A stretch of 64,000 nt of DNA from Treponema vincentii F0403 (GCF_000412995.1 NZ_KE332512.1:372001-436000), one strand, 5' to 3'; shown: positions 27,436 through 36,541, numbered from the stretch's first letter. Program-made: numbers and translations. The notes: generated from the letters alone by a model not told the origin.

Positions 27436-28557
27436 ATGAGTTGTATTGTATTTACCGGCGGAGGTACCGGGGGGCACATCTTTCCCGGCATTGCCGTTGC
27501 CGAGGTGTTAAAAAAAGAAACCGGCATATCGGTTATTTGGATAGGTTCCAATAACGGCACCGATCAATCCTATGTATGCAGTGCGGATATTCCTTTTTAC
27601 GGAATACCGGCAGGAAAACTCCGCCGTTATTTCAGCTTTGAAAACCTTATCGATGTCTTTAAGATCATTGGCGGTTTTTTTGCTTCTTTGATTATCCTTT
27701 TACGGCTTAAACCCTGTTGCGTATTCTCTAAGGGTGGTTTTGTATCGGTTCCGCCGTGCGCTGCCGCACGGTGTTTAAAAATTCCGGTTGTTACGCATGA
27801 ATGCGATTTTTCACCGGGACTCGCCACCAAAATCAATACGAAATTTGCCGCTCAAATTTTTGTTTCATACGCAAAAACAACCCATTTTTTTCCAAATGAG
27901 GTGCAGCAGAAAATTACCGTTACGGGGAATCCCGTCAGAATGCGCTTTTATGCGGCTGATGCGGACGCAGGAAAGACTTTTATTCAATATACCGGCGATA
28001 AACCTATTCTCTTTATACAGGGGGGAAGCCTCGGTGCGCTGCAAATTAACGTATTGGTGGAGCAAACGATTCTTTTCCTTGCCGAACATTTTTTTATCGT
28101 ACACCAAACCGGTGCTCAGCACCGCGCACAGGGGGAACGGATTAAAAAACGGTTAAAGGAAGAACGGCCGGATCTCATTGACCGATATAAGCCCTTTCCT
28201 TTCATCGTTGAACAAATGCCTGACGTCCTTGCCGCATCCGATCTTGTGATGTCGCGTGCGGGAGCAAACACCATCTGGGAGGCGGCGGCAGCAGGGAAAC
28301 CGATGCTTTTGTTACCGCTTGAAAAAGGTAGCAGCCGCGGTGATCAAATTGAAAATGCGGATTTTTTTACCGAGCAAGGCGCAGCTATTACGCTTTCGGC
28401 TAAAGATGCGACTCCTGCTGTACTTTGCAGTACATTAACCCGTCTTTTAGAACATCCTGAAGAGCTAAAAGCGATGGCCAAAGCATCGGCCTCTCTTGCC
28501 GGTGAAAAACCGGCCGTTAAAATTGCTCACCTTTTACAACAATGGATAACGGAATGA
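27436..28557 (+). CDS. murG: UDP-GlcNAc: undecaprenyl-PP-MurNAc-pentapeptide GlcNAc transferase MurG
   Basis: A 373-residue GT28 enzyme that makes lipid II from lipid I at the inner face of the membrane. The N-terminal GGGTGGHIFPGIAVAE and the second glycine-rich motif IQGGSLGALQIN are intact, as is the UDP-GlcNAc-binding region SRAGANTIWEAAAAGKPMLL with its Glu. Length is normal. The stop codon overlaps the ATG of the next gene. No mur or division genes flank it, so it lies outside a dcw cluster here. Confidence 0.93.
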   Translation: MSCIVFTGGGTGGHIFPGIAVAEVLKKETGISVIWIGSNNGTDQSYVCSADIPFYGIPAGKLRRYFSFENLIDVFKIIGGFFASLIILLRLKPCCVFSKGGFVSVPPCAAARCLKIPVVTHECDFSPGLATKINTKFAAQIFVSYAKTTHFFPNEVQQKITVTGNPVRMRFYAADADAGKTFIQYTGDKPILFIQGGSLGALQINVLVEQTILFLAEHFFIVHQTGAQHRAQGERIKKRLKEERPDLIDRYKPFPFIVEQMPDVLAASDLVMSRAGANTIWEAAAAGKPMLLLPLEKGSSRGDQIENADFFTEQGAAITLSAKDATPAVLCSTLTRLLEHPEELKAMAKASASLAGEKPAVKIAHLLQQWITE

Positions 28558-29042
28558 GTATCAATATACTTGATATGGTGTTATTGCTTATCGGCATTAT
28601 TGTCATCATTAAGGTTACCGTTCGAGGCTTTATCGATGAGTTTTTTTCGATGGCGGCTTTTTTAGTTGCGATTGCTGTAGCTTTTTGGTTTTACCGTCCG
28701 CTTTCTTTGCATACAAAGGTAAACGGCCTCTCTCCTGCGGTGATGAAAATTATTGCCTTTTTCATGATTTTTATCGTAGTTTTTATTGCCGTTAAATTGC
28801 TGCAAATGCTGATTTCCGCTGTTTTTGATAATGAAATCTTCAATAGCCTCGACCATGCGCTGGGCTTTTTTTTAGGCTTATTTGAAGCATATATCGTCCT
28901 TATTATCCTTGTCGCTATTTTGCAGCTTCAGCCGTTTTTGGATCTCGATGCCCTTATCGCCCGCAGCATGATTGTACGGATACTGATTCCCCTTCCGGTA
29001 GACAGCGATAATATCTTGCAGATAATCAAAAGCGGCATATAG
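28554..29042 (+). CDS. CvpA family membrane protein
   Basis: A 162-residue protein with four hydrophobic helices and the CvpA pattern NILDMVLLLIGIIVIIKVTV at the start and DHALGFFLGLFEAYIVL in the third quarter. ATG 28554 gives an ATGA overlap with murG; an ATG at 28542 in the same frame is also possible. Family members affect envelope stress resistance, purine-repressible colicin production in E. coli and biofilm in others. It is probably translated together with murG. Confidence 0.8.
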   Translation: MSINILDMVLLLIGIIVIIKVTVRGFIDEFFSMAAFLVAIAVAFWFYRPLSLHTKVNGLSPAVMKIIAFFMIFIVVFIAVKLLQMLISAVFDNEIFNSLDHALGFFLGLFEAYIVLIILVAILQLQPFLDLDALIARSMIVRILIPLPVDSDNILQIIKSGI

Positions 29043-29051
29043 AGAGTGTAT

Positions 29052-30350
29052 ATGTTTGAAAATGTACTCGGACAACAGGTTATTCAATTACTCAGCGATG
29101 AAGTTGGGCGGGATAAAGTACCGCCGGCATTGCTCTTTGCAGGGCCGGAAGCGAGCGGTAAGCTCACCGCTGCACTGGAAACGGCACGGGTACTTTCATG
29201 TACCGAAGACGGCAGCTGGACATGCACCTGTTCGTCCTGTAAACGGCATAAAGATTTGTCGTCGAGCGATCTTCTGATACTCGGAACACGGGATGCCGTA
29301 CTTGAAACAAAGGCAGCCGCCCATGCACTCTGTACTGCCAAAACGACGGCCGCACGGTATCTTTTTGTCCGCGCTGTACGCAAGCTTACCGCCCGTTTTG
29401 ATTCCCGTCTCTGGGACACCGATGAATCGCGCTTTATTAAAGCAGCTCCGCTCCTTGCCGATATAGACGAATCACTGTCCGATCTTATCGAGCAATACGG
29501 TACCATAGAAGATATATCGGAAGAAGAAGCAACAAAGCTGGAAAAGCAAACGGCAAAAATTACCGATCTCTGTCAAAAATTGCAGGAAGACTGTATGTAC
29601 GATACTCTGCCTGTTAATCAGGTACGAAAGGCATCCGCATGGGTACGGTTAATGCCTACCGGTAAAAAAAAGGTATTAATCATAGAGAATGCGGATAAAA
29701 TGCAAGACTCCGCTCGAAATGCATTTTTAAAAATCTTGGAGGAACCTCCCGAATACGCGGTTTTTATTTTAACGACTACACGCCGCGCTGCCGTTATTTC
29801 CACTATTTTATCCCGCGTACGTACCTATCTCTTTACCGAACGGGAAGCCAAGCATCAGCAGGCTGTTATTGAACGGGTATTCCGCGATCAGTCTTTCTGC
29901 GCGGCATTACCTTCATCACAACCTCCCCGTATTGTTTCTTACTTGCAGAGTTTTTTACCGGTTGCGCCCGAACATTTTCGGGAAGCTGCTGCTGTCTTTT
30001 GGGAATATTGCTTGAGTAGGAGAGTGGGACAAAAAATACAATTTACCGCACTCATGCAAACTATTGCATCTTACCGTACCGAACATCCGGCTGCTTACGA
30101 TCCTTCGATTACGGTTATATTAAAACTGCTTAATAACTGTAAACCGCGCCGGATATATGTACTTTTTTTAGAAGCGCTTCTTTCATTTTTACAAGAAAGC
30201 GTTCGCAGCGGTGCATGTACACCGCACGAATTAAAACAATACGCAGCAGTTTCTTCTTTTATTCACACGGCAATGCAGTCGGTCGATATTTTTAACAGCG
30301 CGCCCCAAGCAGCATTGGAAACGTTAAGCGAACAGATCGTTTTTTCCTAG
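29052..30350 (+). CDS. holB: DNA polymerase III subunit delta' (HolB-like)
   Basis: A 432-residue AAA+ clamp-loader subunit. The N-terminal FENVLGQQVIQLL and LLFAGPEASGKLTAALETAR form the degenerate P-loop region. A zinc-binding cluster CTCSSCKRH is near residue 57, then a long insertion (about 100-190) rich in Glu. KVLIIENADKMQDSARNAFLK and LEEPPEYAVFIL are the standard delta' blocks, with TILSRV as sensor 1/SRC-like motif. ATG 29052; GTG 29046 is just upstream in frame. It is long for the family because of the insertion and the C-terminal domain. Confidence 0.83.
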   Translation: MFENVLGQQVIQLLSDEVGRDKVPPALLFAGPEASGKLTAALETARVLSCTEDGSWTCTCSSCKRHKDLSSSDLLILGTRDAVLETKAAAHALCTAKTTAARYLFVRAVRKLTARFDSRLWDTDESRFIKAAPLLADIDESLSDLIEQYGTIEDISEEEATKLEKQTAKITDLCQKLQEDCMYDTLPVNQVRKASAWVRLMPTGKKKVLIIENADKMQDSARNAFLKILEEPPEYAVFILTTTRRAAVISTILSRVRTYLFTEREAKHQQAVIERVFRDQSFCAALPSSQPPRIVSYLQSFLPVAPEHFREAAAVFWEYCLSRRVGQKIQFTALMQTIASYRTEHPAAYDPSITVILKLLNNCKPRRIYVLFLEALLSFLQESVRSGACTPHELKQYAAVSSFIHTAMQSVDIFNSAPQAALETLSEQIVFS

Positions 30351-30359
30351 GATAGGGCA

Positions 30360-30392
30360 GCTTTTAAAAAGCCGGTTAGCTTTTAGAGGCGT
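30360..30392 (+). repeat. Degenerate hairpin repeat between convergent genes
   Basis: GCTTTTAAAAAGCCGGTTAGCTTTTAGAGGC lies between holB (+) and the cyclase (-). It shares the CCGGT core and TTTTAGAGGC arm of the dispersed hairpin family. It could act as a bidirectional terminator because A/T runs flank it on both strands. Confidence 0.4.
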
Positions 30393-30408
30393 GCCGTACA
30401 AGTCAGTA

Positions 30409-31155
30409 TTATAAACCGAAAGTGTTTGCCGGATTTACCCCTGCATAAAAATACAACGGGTGCTTATCTTCTTCAAAAACACCTTTTAACCGCTTAGCTT
30501 CTTCCACCAGTGCAGGAGCATCCTTAATTACTGTGGTCAGCGCGTTAAGGTTTGCAAGATTTTTATTGATAATCAACTCAGACTTTCGGGCAAGCCCCTG
30601 TAATCGGCATGCAAGATTTATGCCGTAACCGACATAATCCCGATATTTTAAGGCAGATGCTTCAGCGGAAATTTCATACTTGTATACCATTTCCATCACT
30701 AAAGCTCCGCCAAGACCCAATTCAGGATAGGGTTTAAAAAGCTCTTCACCGAGAAATTCGGTATACGTCTGAAATACCATAATTGCTTCACCTAATGTCG
30801 TCGGGGTTGTTTCATCCCAGATAACCAGAGCGCCATCTCCAAGAAGCTTATAGTATGAGCATCCGTATCCGAACTGATTTACACAGGATAAAAAATTCGA
30901 TGTAAATGAGGTGATGAGTGAAAATACCGCCTTTTCATCATGTGAACAGAGAAAATTACTGAAACCGCGGACATCGACACATAGAATAAGAGCATGAGGC
31001 TTTACATCACCGACATATACGTTATCGAATATATCAACCGGCATTTTTTTTAATCCGGCAAGAGTTGAAGAATCCAACTCAACAGATCCGTTTGCAGCAT
31101 TAGAAAATACCAAACTATTAAGTGATTCTGTATCCATCGACGTAGAATTTAACAT
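30409..31155 (-). CDS. Class III adenylate/guanylate cyclase catalytic domain protein
   Basis: A 248-residue soluble protein, essentially one cyclase domain without membrane helices or an obvious sensor. The metal-binding Asp61 is in LCVDVRGFS, Lys103 and Asp107 in YYKLLGDGALVIW, and the transition-state Asn180 and Arg184 in YGINLACRLQ. The residue normally Asp at the purine-specifying position is Tyr177 (VGYGIN), so nucleotide preference cannot be predicted. All residues for a homodimeric active enzyme are otherwise present, unlike the two cyclase genes at 38252-42195. It converges on holB; upstream lies a 136-bp divergent region shared with the CapA-like gene. Confidence 0.82.
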   Translation of the reverse strand: MLNSTSMDTESLNSLVFSNAANGSVELDSSTLAGLKKMPVDIFDNVYVGDVKPHALILCVDVRGFSNFLCSHDEKAVFSLITSFTSNFLSCVNQFGYGCSYYKLLGDGALVIWDETTPTTLGEAIMVFQTYTEFLGEELFKPYPELGLGGALVMEMVYKYEISAEASALKYRDYVGYGINLACRLQGLARKSELIINKNLANLNALTTVIKDAPALVEEAKRLKGVFEEDKHPLYFYAGVNPANTFGL

Positions 31156-31291
31156 ATTTTATTTAAAAAGGCAAGGTAAAAATATCTTGAATATTTCCAG
31201 CATTCCCCTCATACTGGAAGGGAATCGGCCATTCTGAGATTTTTACTAATAATTTTTGCTAATACCTGAAGCCGTAAGGAGTAATGTATCT

Positions 31292-32572
31292 ATGCGCAGC
31301 CGTCCGGCAGTTTTTATGTTTATGTTCCCTATCTTTTTTTCGTGGTGTGTTAGCGCCGCTTCTTTACCGACAGATGCTTCAACAGTGCAAGAGAGTTCTC
31401 CGGCGGCTAACACCCTGATTTCGGCCGAAAGCGCTTCCAATTCCTATACGCCTTCCCATACTCCGCCGCTAGTGCTCACCTTTGCAGGCGATTTGATGGC
31501 TCATACCGTGAATTTTAATATGAAGATGTATAATTTAATATACACTGATGTCGAAAAAATATTACATGATGATGATTTAAGTTTTGTAAATATCGAAACA
31601 CCTGTATGCGATACACTGCCTCTTTCAACATATCCGAATTTTAATGTACATACGCCTTATTTACGTGCTGCCGTCCAAGCAGGTTTTGATGTGCTCGGCT
31701 TTGCAAACAATCATACCAATGATCACGGTACAACCGGTATTGACGGAACGCTTGCTGCAGTACGAACCGTACAAAAGGAACGGCTTGCTGCCGATGATGT
31801 TCTTCCTCCATTCCTCGCTTTTTCCGGTTTAAAAGACTCTGTAAATGAGCATATACAAGTAACGCCGCTTTTCTATAAAGGATGGAATATTCTTTTTTGT
31901 TCCGTTACCGAGATTTTAAATTCTTATGATGCATCAAAGGATCGGCTTTATTACAGCGCGCCGACAAAACAGGGCAGGGCAACACTTCTTTCGCTCATTA
32001 AAGAAGCACGGAGCAAATATCCTTGCGATTTATTTATACTGGGACTTCATCTTAATGAACCCGAGTATGTACGGACGGTTTCCGAATCTAAAAAAGCATG
32101 GTTTAAACAGCTCGGCGAAGCGGGAATTGACATTATATGGGCTCATCATCCCCATGTGATGCAGACATGGGAGACGATTACTGTCGAGCGGCCTTTACTT
32201 TTACCGGATACCGCGAGTGGCAGCGCCGTTGTTATTTCTGAGCAATGTAAGGTCTTTTGCATGTATTCTATGGGGAATTTTATTTCCGGACAGCGCTGGC
32301 ATACCCGGTATGACGATCCCGCGTTTTATCGGGAATATACCGGCGATGCGGTGATGCTGCAGTTAACATATACGCGGAATAAAGCGGGCAGGGCGGACTT
32401 TTCGGTTTTACCGCTTCTTATAACGCAATACAATGAACCGGAATATCCGGTCGTTAAACGTTTTACGCAGGAGTGGATAGACACGCTCAGCGAAAAAGAA
32501 AAAAAATATTTTACAAAACGATTTGAGCTAATGAAGGAATATCTTCCAACGTTTCACGATCTCCTTTTTTGA
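31292..32572 (+). CDS. CapA family (PGA capsule synthesis-like) metallophosphoesterase-fold protein
   Basis: A 426-residue exported protein. Residues 1-21 make a signal peptide (FMFMFPIFFSWCVSAA). The PGA_cap domain shows LTFAGDLMAHT near residue 73, FVNIETPVCD, FANNHTNDHG, WAHHPHVMQ and YSMGNFISG in the usual order, giving the conserved Asp, Asn and His metal-site residues. The family includes CapA of poly-gamma-glutamate capsule machinery, but no capBC genes are nearby, so a poly-glutamate role is not supported. ATG 31292 follows aaggag; an earlier TTG (31256) is less likely. Confidence 0.83.
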   Translation: MRSRPAVFMFMFPIFFSWCVSAASLPTDASTVQESSPAANTLISAESASNSYTPSHTPPLVLTFAGDLMAHTVNFNMKMYNLIYTDVEKILHDDDLSFVNIETPVCDTLPLSTYPNFNVHTPYLRAAVQAGFDVLGFANNHTNDHGTTGIDGTLAAVRTVQKERLAADDVLPPFLAFSGLKDSVNEHIQVTPLFYKGWNILFCSVTEILNSYDASKDRLYYSAPTKQGRATLLSLIKEARSKYPCDLFILGLHLNEPEYVRTVSESKKAWFKQLGEAGIDIIWAHHPHVMQTWETITVERPLLLPDTASGSAVVISEQCKVFCMYSMGNFISGQRWHTRYDDPAFYREYTGDAVMLQLTYTRNKAGRADFSVLPLLITQYNEPEYPVVKRFTQEWIDTLSEKEKKYFTKRFELMKEYLPTFHDLLF

Positions 32573-32679
32573 AAATCCATTGTTTTACATTATCTGCTAT
32601 ACAATGAGTATGTCCCCTGCAATGAAGAATTGCATTCCGCCCGAACAAGGAGTATACTGTTGAATATAAGGGAGACTCT

Positions 32680-33443
32680 ATGCAAAAAAAGAATATTTTA
32701 AAAAGGTATCTGGATGCCAGTCTCTTAAAGCGATGTATAAAATCGTCGGCGGGATTATGCAATATGCTCCGATCGGCGTATTTGTTTTAATTTCAATCGT
32801 ATTTGCACAGCAGGGGCCGCAGGCAATCGGGCCTCTTTTAATGGTAACACTGTGCGCCTATCTCGGTTTTGTGGTGCAAACGGTGGCCGTGTATGGAGCT
32901 ATTCTTGCCGCATCGAAAATTTCTCCGGTCGATTTTTTTAAAAAGATTCACGAGATTATGATTACCGCTTTTGTAACCCGTTCATCGTCGGGAACATTGC
33001 CGGTTACCATGCGGGTAGCGGAAGAAAATTTAGCGGTTCCGCGCAGTATTTCTTCGTTTACGCTGCCGCTCGGTGCGACAATTAATATGAACGGTACCGC
33101 CATCTATCTCGGTGTTTGTGCGATGTTTATCGGATACGCAATCGGTTCTCCGCTGACTATCGCGCAGCAAGTTACCGTTGTACTTACGGCAACATTGGCC
33201 GCGGTCGGCACTGCAGGCGTTCCGGGATCGGGTGCGATTATGCTGCTGATGGTACTCGATTCCTGCGGTTTAAAACTCACTGAAGGTTCTGCCGTAGCTG
33301 CTGCATACGCAATGATTCTCGGAATTGATGCGCTGCTTGACATGGGAAGAACGTGTATCAATGTAACGGGTGATGTTGTAGGTACGCTTATCGTTTCAAA
33401 ACAGGAAGAAAAATATCAAGCGTCAAGCAAGACGGGGGCATAA
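32680..33443 (+). pseudogene. Dicarboxylate/amino acid:cation symporter (DAACS) pseudogene with internal out-of-frame deletion
   Basis: The start codon at 32680 follows a Shine-Dalgarno (aaggga) and encodes [18 protein letters not shown], the typical DAACS N-terminus. After codon 18 the reading frame continues into nonsense and stops at 32790. From 32733, in another frame, the homologous sequence resumes at the fifth transmembrane region ([20 protein letters not shown]). It goes through the Ser-rich hairpin ([12 protein letters not shown]) and TM7 motif ([11 protein letters not shown]) to the end. About 150-190 codons encoding TM1-4 are missing, so the gene should be inactive. The 3' part (33000-33443) is well preserved, suggesting recent decay. 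It lies between CapA and dnaB. Confidence 0.85.
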
Positions 33444-33525
33444 TCGCAGCTCAGATCAAGGAAACTGTCCAAAACCGGTTGGCAGGTACGCTTTTGCAGG
33501 ATATGATATGCTCAATCATTTCCTT

Positions 33526-34851
33526 TTATTCGTTTCGTGTCTTAGAAACAAAGCGGGTACATTCGCTGATAAATTCAAGATTGACGGTAGCAACCGGCCC
33601 GTTACGCTGCTTTGCAACAATCAATTCGGTATCGGGGCTTTCGCGTTTTTCTCGATGTAGAAACATAACGACGTCGGCATCCTGTTCGATAGCGCCCGAT
33701 TCCCGTAAGTTAGCCAGTGTCGGCGCCGTTCCTTCAGCATCACGCCCTACCTGTGATAGCGCTACGACGGGAATATTGAGCTCACGGGCGAGGCTTTTCA
33801 GCGACTGGGAAATTTCAGCAAAACGCTCATGGCGCGGGATGGTATTATTTTCCGATGCGATTAAACCGAGGTAGTCGATAAAGATAATTTTTACCCCTTC
33901 TTGCAAGCAGAGCTGCCGCGCCATCGCCCGTAAATCGAGCAGTTTCATATTCGGCATATCAACGATGTAAAGAGGTGCATCATAGAGTCTGCCCGCGGCG
34001 TCTTGCAGTTTTGCAAAATCGGCACTCTGTAAATTTCCGGAACGGATTTTTGAAGAAGACACCCGCGATTCCAGAGAGAAGAGCCGGTGTATCAGCTGCA
34101 TGTTGGACATTTCAAGTGAAAAGAAAGCCGCCGGTATTTTTTTTGTTACTGAAATGTAGTCGGCAATGGTGAGGGCAAGCGCTGTCTTTCCGATCGAAGG
34201 ACGGGCTCCGATAATAATGAGCTCCGAGTTTTGGAAACCGCTGGTAAGGCTGTCTAAAAATTCAAAGCCGGAAGGAATTCCGGAAAACTCATCACGGTGC
34301 TTTGCACGGGCTTCGATAATCTCAATCGCTTCAAGGATAAGATCTTTCGGAGTATGGAAAGTTGCCGATTGTCCCGCATCGGTTAAATCAAAGATATTTT
34401 TTTGCGCCTGCTCCAGCACGGAAGAGTATGCGACGGTTTGGTCAAAGACATCGGCATAAATTTGATGCGAAACTCTTAAGAGTGATCTGCGGATCGCAGC
34501 ATCAAGCACAATTTTTGCATAATAAGCGACATTCGCGGTACTTGGAACGGCATCCGTGAGCGATGCAATATATGCTGTGCCTCCCACAGAATCGAGGAGA
34601 CCTTCCTGTCGCAGATGCTCACTAATGACAAGGATATCGACATTCTGCCCTTTGTTGTAAAGATCGACAACCGCTTGAAAAATTTTTTGATGTGTGAGCG
34701 TATAAAAACTTTCTGCACGGATATATTGTAAAACCGTTCCGATAGCCTCTGAATCAAGTAAAACAGCCCCAAGTACCGCCACTTCCGCTTCCGTATTATT
34801 CGGAGGGATTTTATCCTTTAATGAAGATAGTTGTTTCATCATATCCGACAT
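33526..34851 (-). CDS. dnaB: Replicative DNA helicase DnaB
   Basis: A 441-residue hexameric helicase that unwinds DNA ahead of the replication fork. The N-terminal domain opens with NTEAEVAVLGAVLLDSEAIG; the RecA-like motor has Walker A GARPSIGKTALALT, Walker B VKIIFIDYLGLI and the DnaB block LKSLARELNIPVVALSQVGR. ATG 34851 follows aagg; a longer frame extends upstream but lacks a better start. It is the last gene of the rpsF-ssb-rpsR-rplI-dnaB set, a classic spirochaete and Firmicute order. Confidence 0.95.
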   Translation of the reverse strand: MSDMMKQLSSLKDKIPPNNTEAEVAVLGAVLLDSEAIGTVLQYIRAESFYTLTHQKIFQAVVDLYNKGQNVDILVISEHLRQEGLLDSVGGTAYIASLTDAVPSTANVAYYAKIVLDAAIRRSLLRVSHQIYADVFDQTVAYSSVLEQAQKNIFDLTDAGQSATFHTPKDLILEAIEIIEARAKHRDEFSGIPSGFEFLDSLTSGFQNSELIIIGARPSIGKTALALTIADYISVTKKIPAAFFSLEMSNMQLIHRLFSLESRVSSSKIRSGNLQSADFAKLQDAAGRLYDAPLYIVDMPNMKLLDLRAMARQLCLQEGVKIIFIDYLGLIASENNTIPRHERFAEISQSLKSLARELNIPVVALSQVGRDAEGTAPTLANLRESGAIEQDADVVMFLHREKRESPDTELIVAKQRNGPVATVNLEFISECTRFVSKTRNE

Positions 34852-34875
34852 TTTATTTTCCTTGATGTACGTGCT

Positions 34876-34913
34876 TAAAAAATAAAAGAGAAGCCCTGCA
34901 ATAGAACTTCTCT
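34876..34913 (-). terminator. Probable terminator between rplI and dnaB
   Basis: On the minus strand a 7-bp perfect stem (AGAGAAG with CTTCTCT, 34907-34913 and 34887-34893) is followed by TTTTATTTTTT. It lies 50 nt after the rplI stop and before the dnaB ATG, so it could make dnaB partly independent. Confidence 0.6.
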
Positions 34914-34963
34914 TTATGATTAGCTTTATAGGTGTACTCTCTGTTAGAATACAGGGCGGAACA

Positions 34964-35569
34964 CTATTCCTGAGTTTCGGCAGGTTCTTCCGCTTTTGCT
35001 TCTTCTTGAGCTGTTTCAGCCTGACTGTCTTCCGCTGCTTCCGTCTTTGGCTCCGCATCCGCTCCTTCCTGACGGCGGCGAGAGCGTTTCTCGGGTTTTG
35101 CCTCGGAGGTTTTTTCAGCTTCCGGTTGTGCTTCTACTACGATTGGAAGTACTGCAACGGCAGCTTCATACAATTTGAGCGATGCATTATAGTGTCCTAC
35201 GCTCTTAAAGGTAAGACCGGGAAGTTCGATGCGCTTGCGTTCGATTTCAAATCCGAGTTTCTGCAGCTCGTCGGAAATCGTCTGATTGGTAACCGCACCG
35301 TACAATTTTCCGTTAGGACCTGCCGGCATTACAATGGTAAGGGTCAAGGCTTCAAGCTGCTCTTTTAAACCGGCCGCATTTTGCCGTTTAACGGCTTTCC
35401 GCTGTTCTATTTCTTCCTTACGGCTTTCAAAATGGGCAAGGGTAAAAGAATTGCAGGGAACTGCTAAATTCCTCGGAAACAGATAGTTACGGGCATAGCC
35501 TTTGGCAACATCTTTAATATCGCCCTCTTCACCGAGGTGTTTGACATCTTCATTTAAAATTACTTTCAT
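34964..35569 (-). CDS. rplI: 50S ribosomal protein L9 with acidic/charged C-terminal extension
   Basis: A 201-residue L9. The N-terminal RNA-binding domain MKVILNEDVKHLGEEGDI and GYARNYLFPRNLAV is standard, and the C-terminal domain shows GKLYGAVTNQTISD. Normal L9 has about 149 residues; here the final ~50 are a low-complexity tail of Glu, Ala and Lys with a basic KRSRRRQ patch and then acidic repeats. The tail is translated from the same frame and has no homolog I recognise. Gene order places it after rpsR with a terminator-like hairpin between. Confidence 0.93.
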   Translation of the reverse strand: MKVILNEDVKHLGEEGDIKDVAKGYARNYLFPRNLAVPCNSFTLAHFESRKEEIEQRKAVKRQNAAGLKEQLEALTLTIVMPAGPNGKLYGAVTNQTISDELQKLGFEIERKRIELPGLTFKSVGHYNASLKLYEAAVAVLPIVVEAQPEAEKTSEAKPEKRSRRRQEGADAEPKTEAAEDSQAETAQEEAKAEEPAETQE

Positions 35570-35634
35570 TTCAAGCTCCTTATAAAGGGGAATGGTTTAA
35601 AAGTCGGTTGTTTTTTCATCATTCCCATAATGTT

Positions 35635-35680
35635 AAAAAACGGAAGCCGCCCTGCATTCCAGGAGTTGGAAGCGGGCAGC
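35635..35680 (-). terminator. Terminator-like hairpin between rpsR and rplI
   Basis: On the minus strand GCTGCCC (35674-35680) pairs with GGGCGGC (35646-35652) through one G-U pair, enclosing a second stem TTCCA-ACTCC-TGGAA (35657-35671), followed after 5 nt by TTTTTT (35640-35635). It resembles a rho-independent terminator or attenuator that would lower rplI expression relative to rpsR. Confidence 0.6.
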
Positions 35681-35694
35681 AGGTAATTGGGAAG

Positions 35695-35724
35695 ACCCCC
35701 TAAAAACTTCAAGTCCTTAGAGGC
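35695..35724 (-). repeat. Degenerate copy of the hairpin repeat, minus-strand orientation
   Basis: On the minus strand CCTCTAA...TTTTTAGGGGG lies just after the rpsR stop codon; arms pair with one G-U. It resembles the other dispersed CTCTAAAA/TTTTAGAG hairpins but is less symmetrical. Confidence 0.4.
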
Positions 35725-35738
35725 TTCTATTATGGTTG

Positions 35739-36050
35739 TTAGTCTACAACGTACGGAAGCAGAGCCAGTGCACGTGCCCGTTTAATTTCGAGAGCAAGCT
35801 TGCGCTGATGCTTTGCACAGGTGCCGGTAATACGGCGCGGCAAAATCTTTCCGCGTTCGGTAATAAAGCGGCGCAAAGAATCCGGATCTTTATAATCGAT
35901 CTTTGCCTTCTGAGAGCAGAAACGGCAAACTTTTTTGCGGAAAAACATTTTTCCTTTTTTATTATTTCCTTGCCGTTCTTCTCCTCCTTCCCGAGGATTT
36001 TCTTGTGTATTTACATCTACTTCAACAGTATTCAATGCTTCATCTGCCAT
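35739..36050 (-). CDS. rpsR: 30S ribosomal protein S18
   Basis: A 103-residue S18 with a hydrophilic N-terminal extension of about 35 residues. The core begins at [20 protein letters not shown], with the typical CRFC pair, and continues with [20 protein letters not shown]. It binds S6 on the platform of the small subunit; rpsF is two genes upstream. It starts 12 bp after the ssb stop. Confidence 0.95.
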   Translation of the reverse strand: MADEALNTVEVDVNTQENPREGGEERQGNNKKGKMFFRKKVCRFCSQKAKIDYKDPDSLRRFITERGKILPRRITGTCAKHQRKLALEIKRARALALLPYVVD

Positions 36051-36061
36051 GTTCGGTCTCC

Positions 36062-36541
36062 TTAAAATGGAATATTGTCATAATTGGCATTATCAAAGTC
36101 GGATTCGTATCCGTCATTAGGCGGCGGTGTATTTTGCCGCGCTTGATATGCCGAAGGAGCGTTTGATCGCTGATACGTTCCCTGATTGCCGTTATTCATC
36201 TGCTGGCCGCTTCCGGAACCGCCGCCTAAAAGCTGAAGATTATTCGCGATAATTTCTACTTTACTGCGGGATTGTCCGTCTTGCTCCCATCGATTTTGCC
36301 GAAGTTCTCCCTCAACAGCGACCTGTTTTCCTTTTACAAGGTACTGATTGAGCGCTTCTCCCTGTCTGCCCCAAAGCACGATATCAAAGTAGTTTGCTTC
36401 TTCAACCCACTCTTCACCATTTTTACGCCGCCGGTTGATTGCAATCGAAAATCTGCATACGGCAGCGCCACCTTGGGTATATTTTAATTCCGCATCGCGG
36501 GTAAGCCTGCCGACAAGTACGACATGGTTTATATCTGCCAT
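36062..36541 (-). CDS. ssb: Single-stranded DNA-binding protein SSB
   Basis: A 159-residue protein with an N-terminal OB fold ([40 protein letters not shown]). A Gly/Asn/Gln-rich linker precedes the conserved acidic tip [10 protein letters not shown] that docks partner proteins. It coats single-stranded DNA in replication and repair. The start is ATG 36541 with an aggag site; a TTG just before it is in frame but less suitable. Confidence 0.95.
   Translation of the reverse strand: MADINHVVLVGRLTRDAELKYTQGGAAVCRFSIAINRRRKNGEEWVEEANYFDIVLWGRQGEALNQYLVKGKQVAVEGELRQNRWEQDGQSRSKVEIIANNLQLLGGGSGSGQQMNNGNQGTYQRSNAPSAYQARQNTPPPNDGYESDFDNANYDNIPF

Noticed and set aside
32733-33443. A short functional symporter starting at 32733
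   Set aside because: It would lack the first four helices and has no ribosome site of its own; the authentic start and N-terminus remain upstream in another frame, so a pseudogene is more likely.
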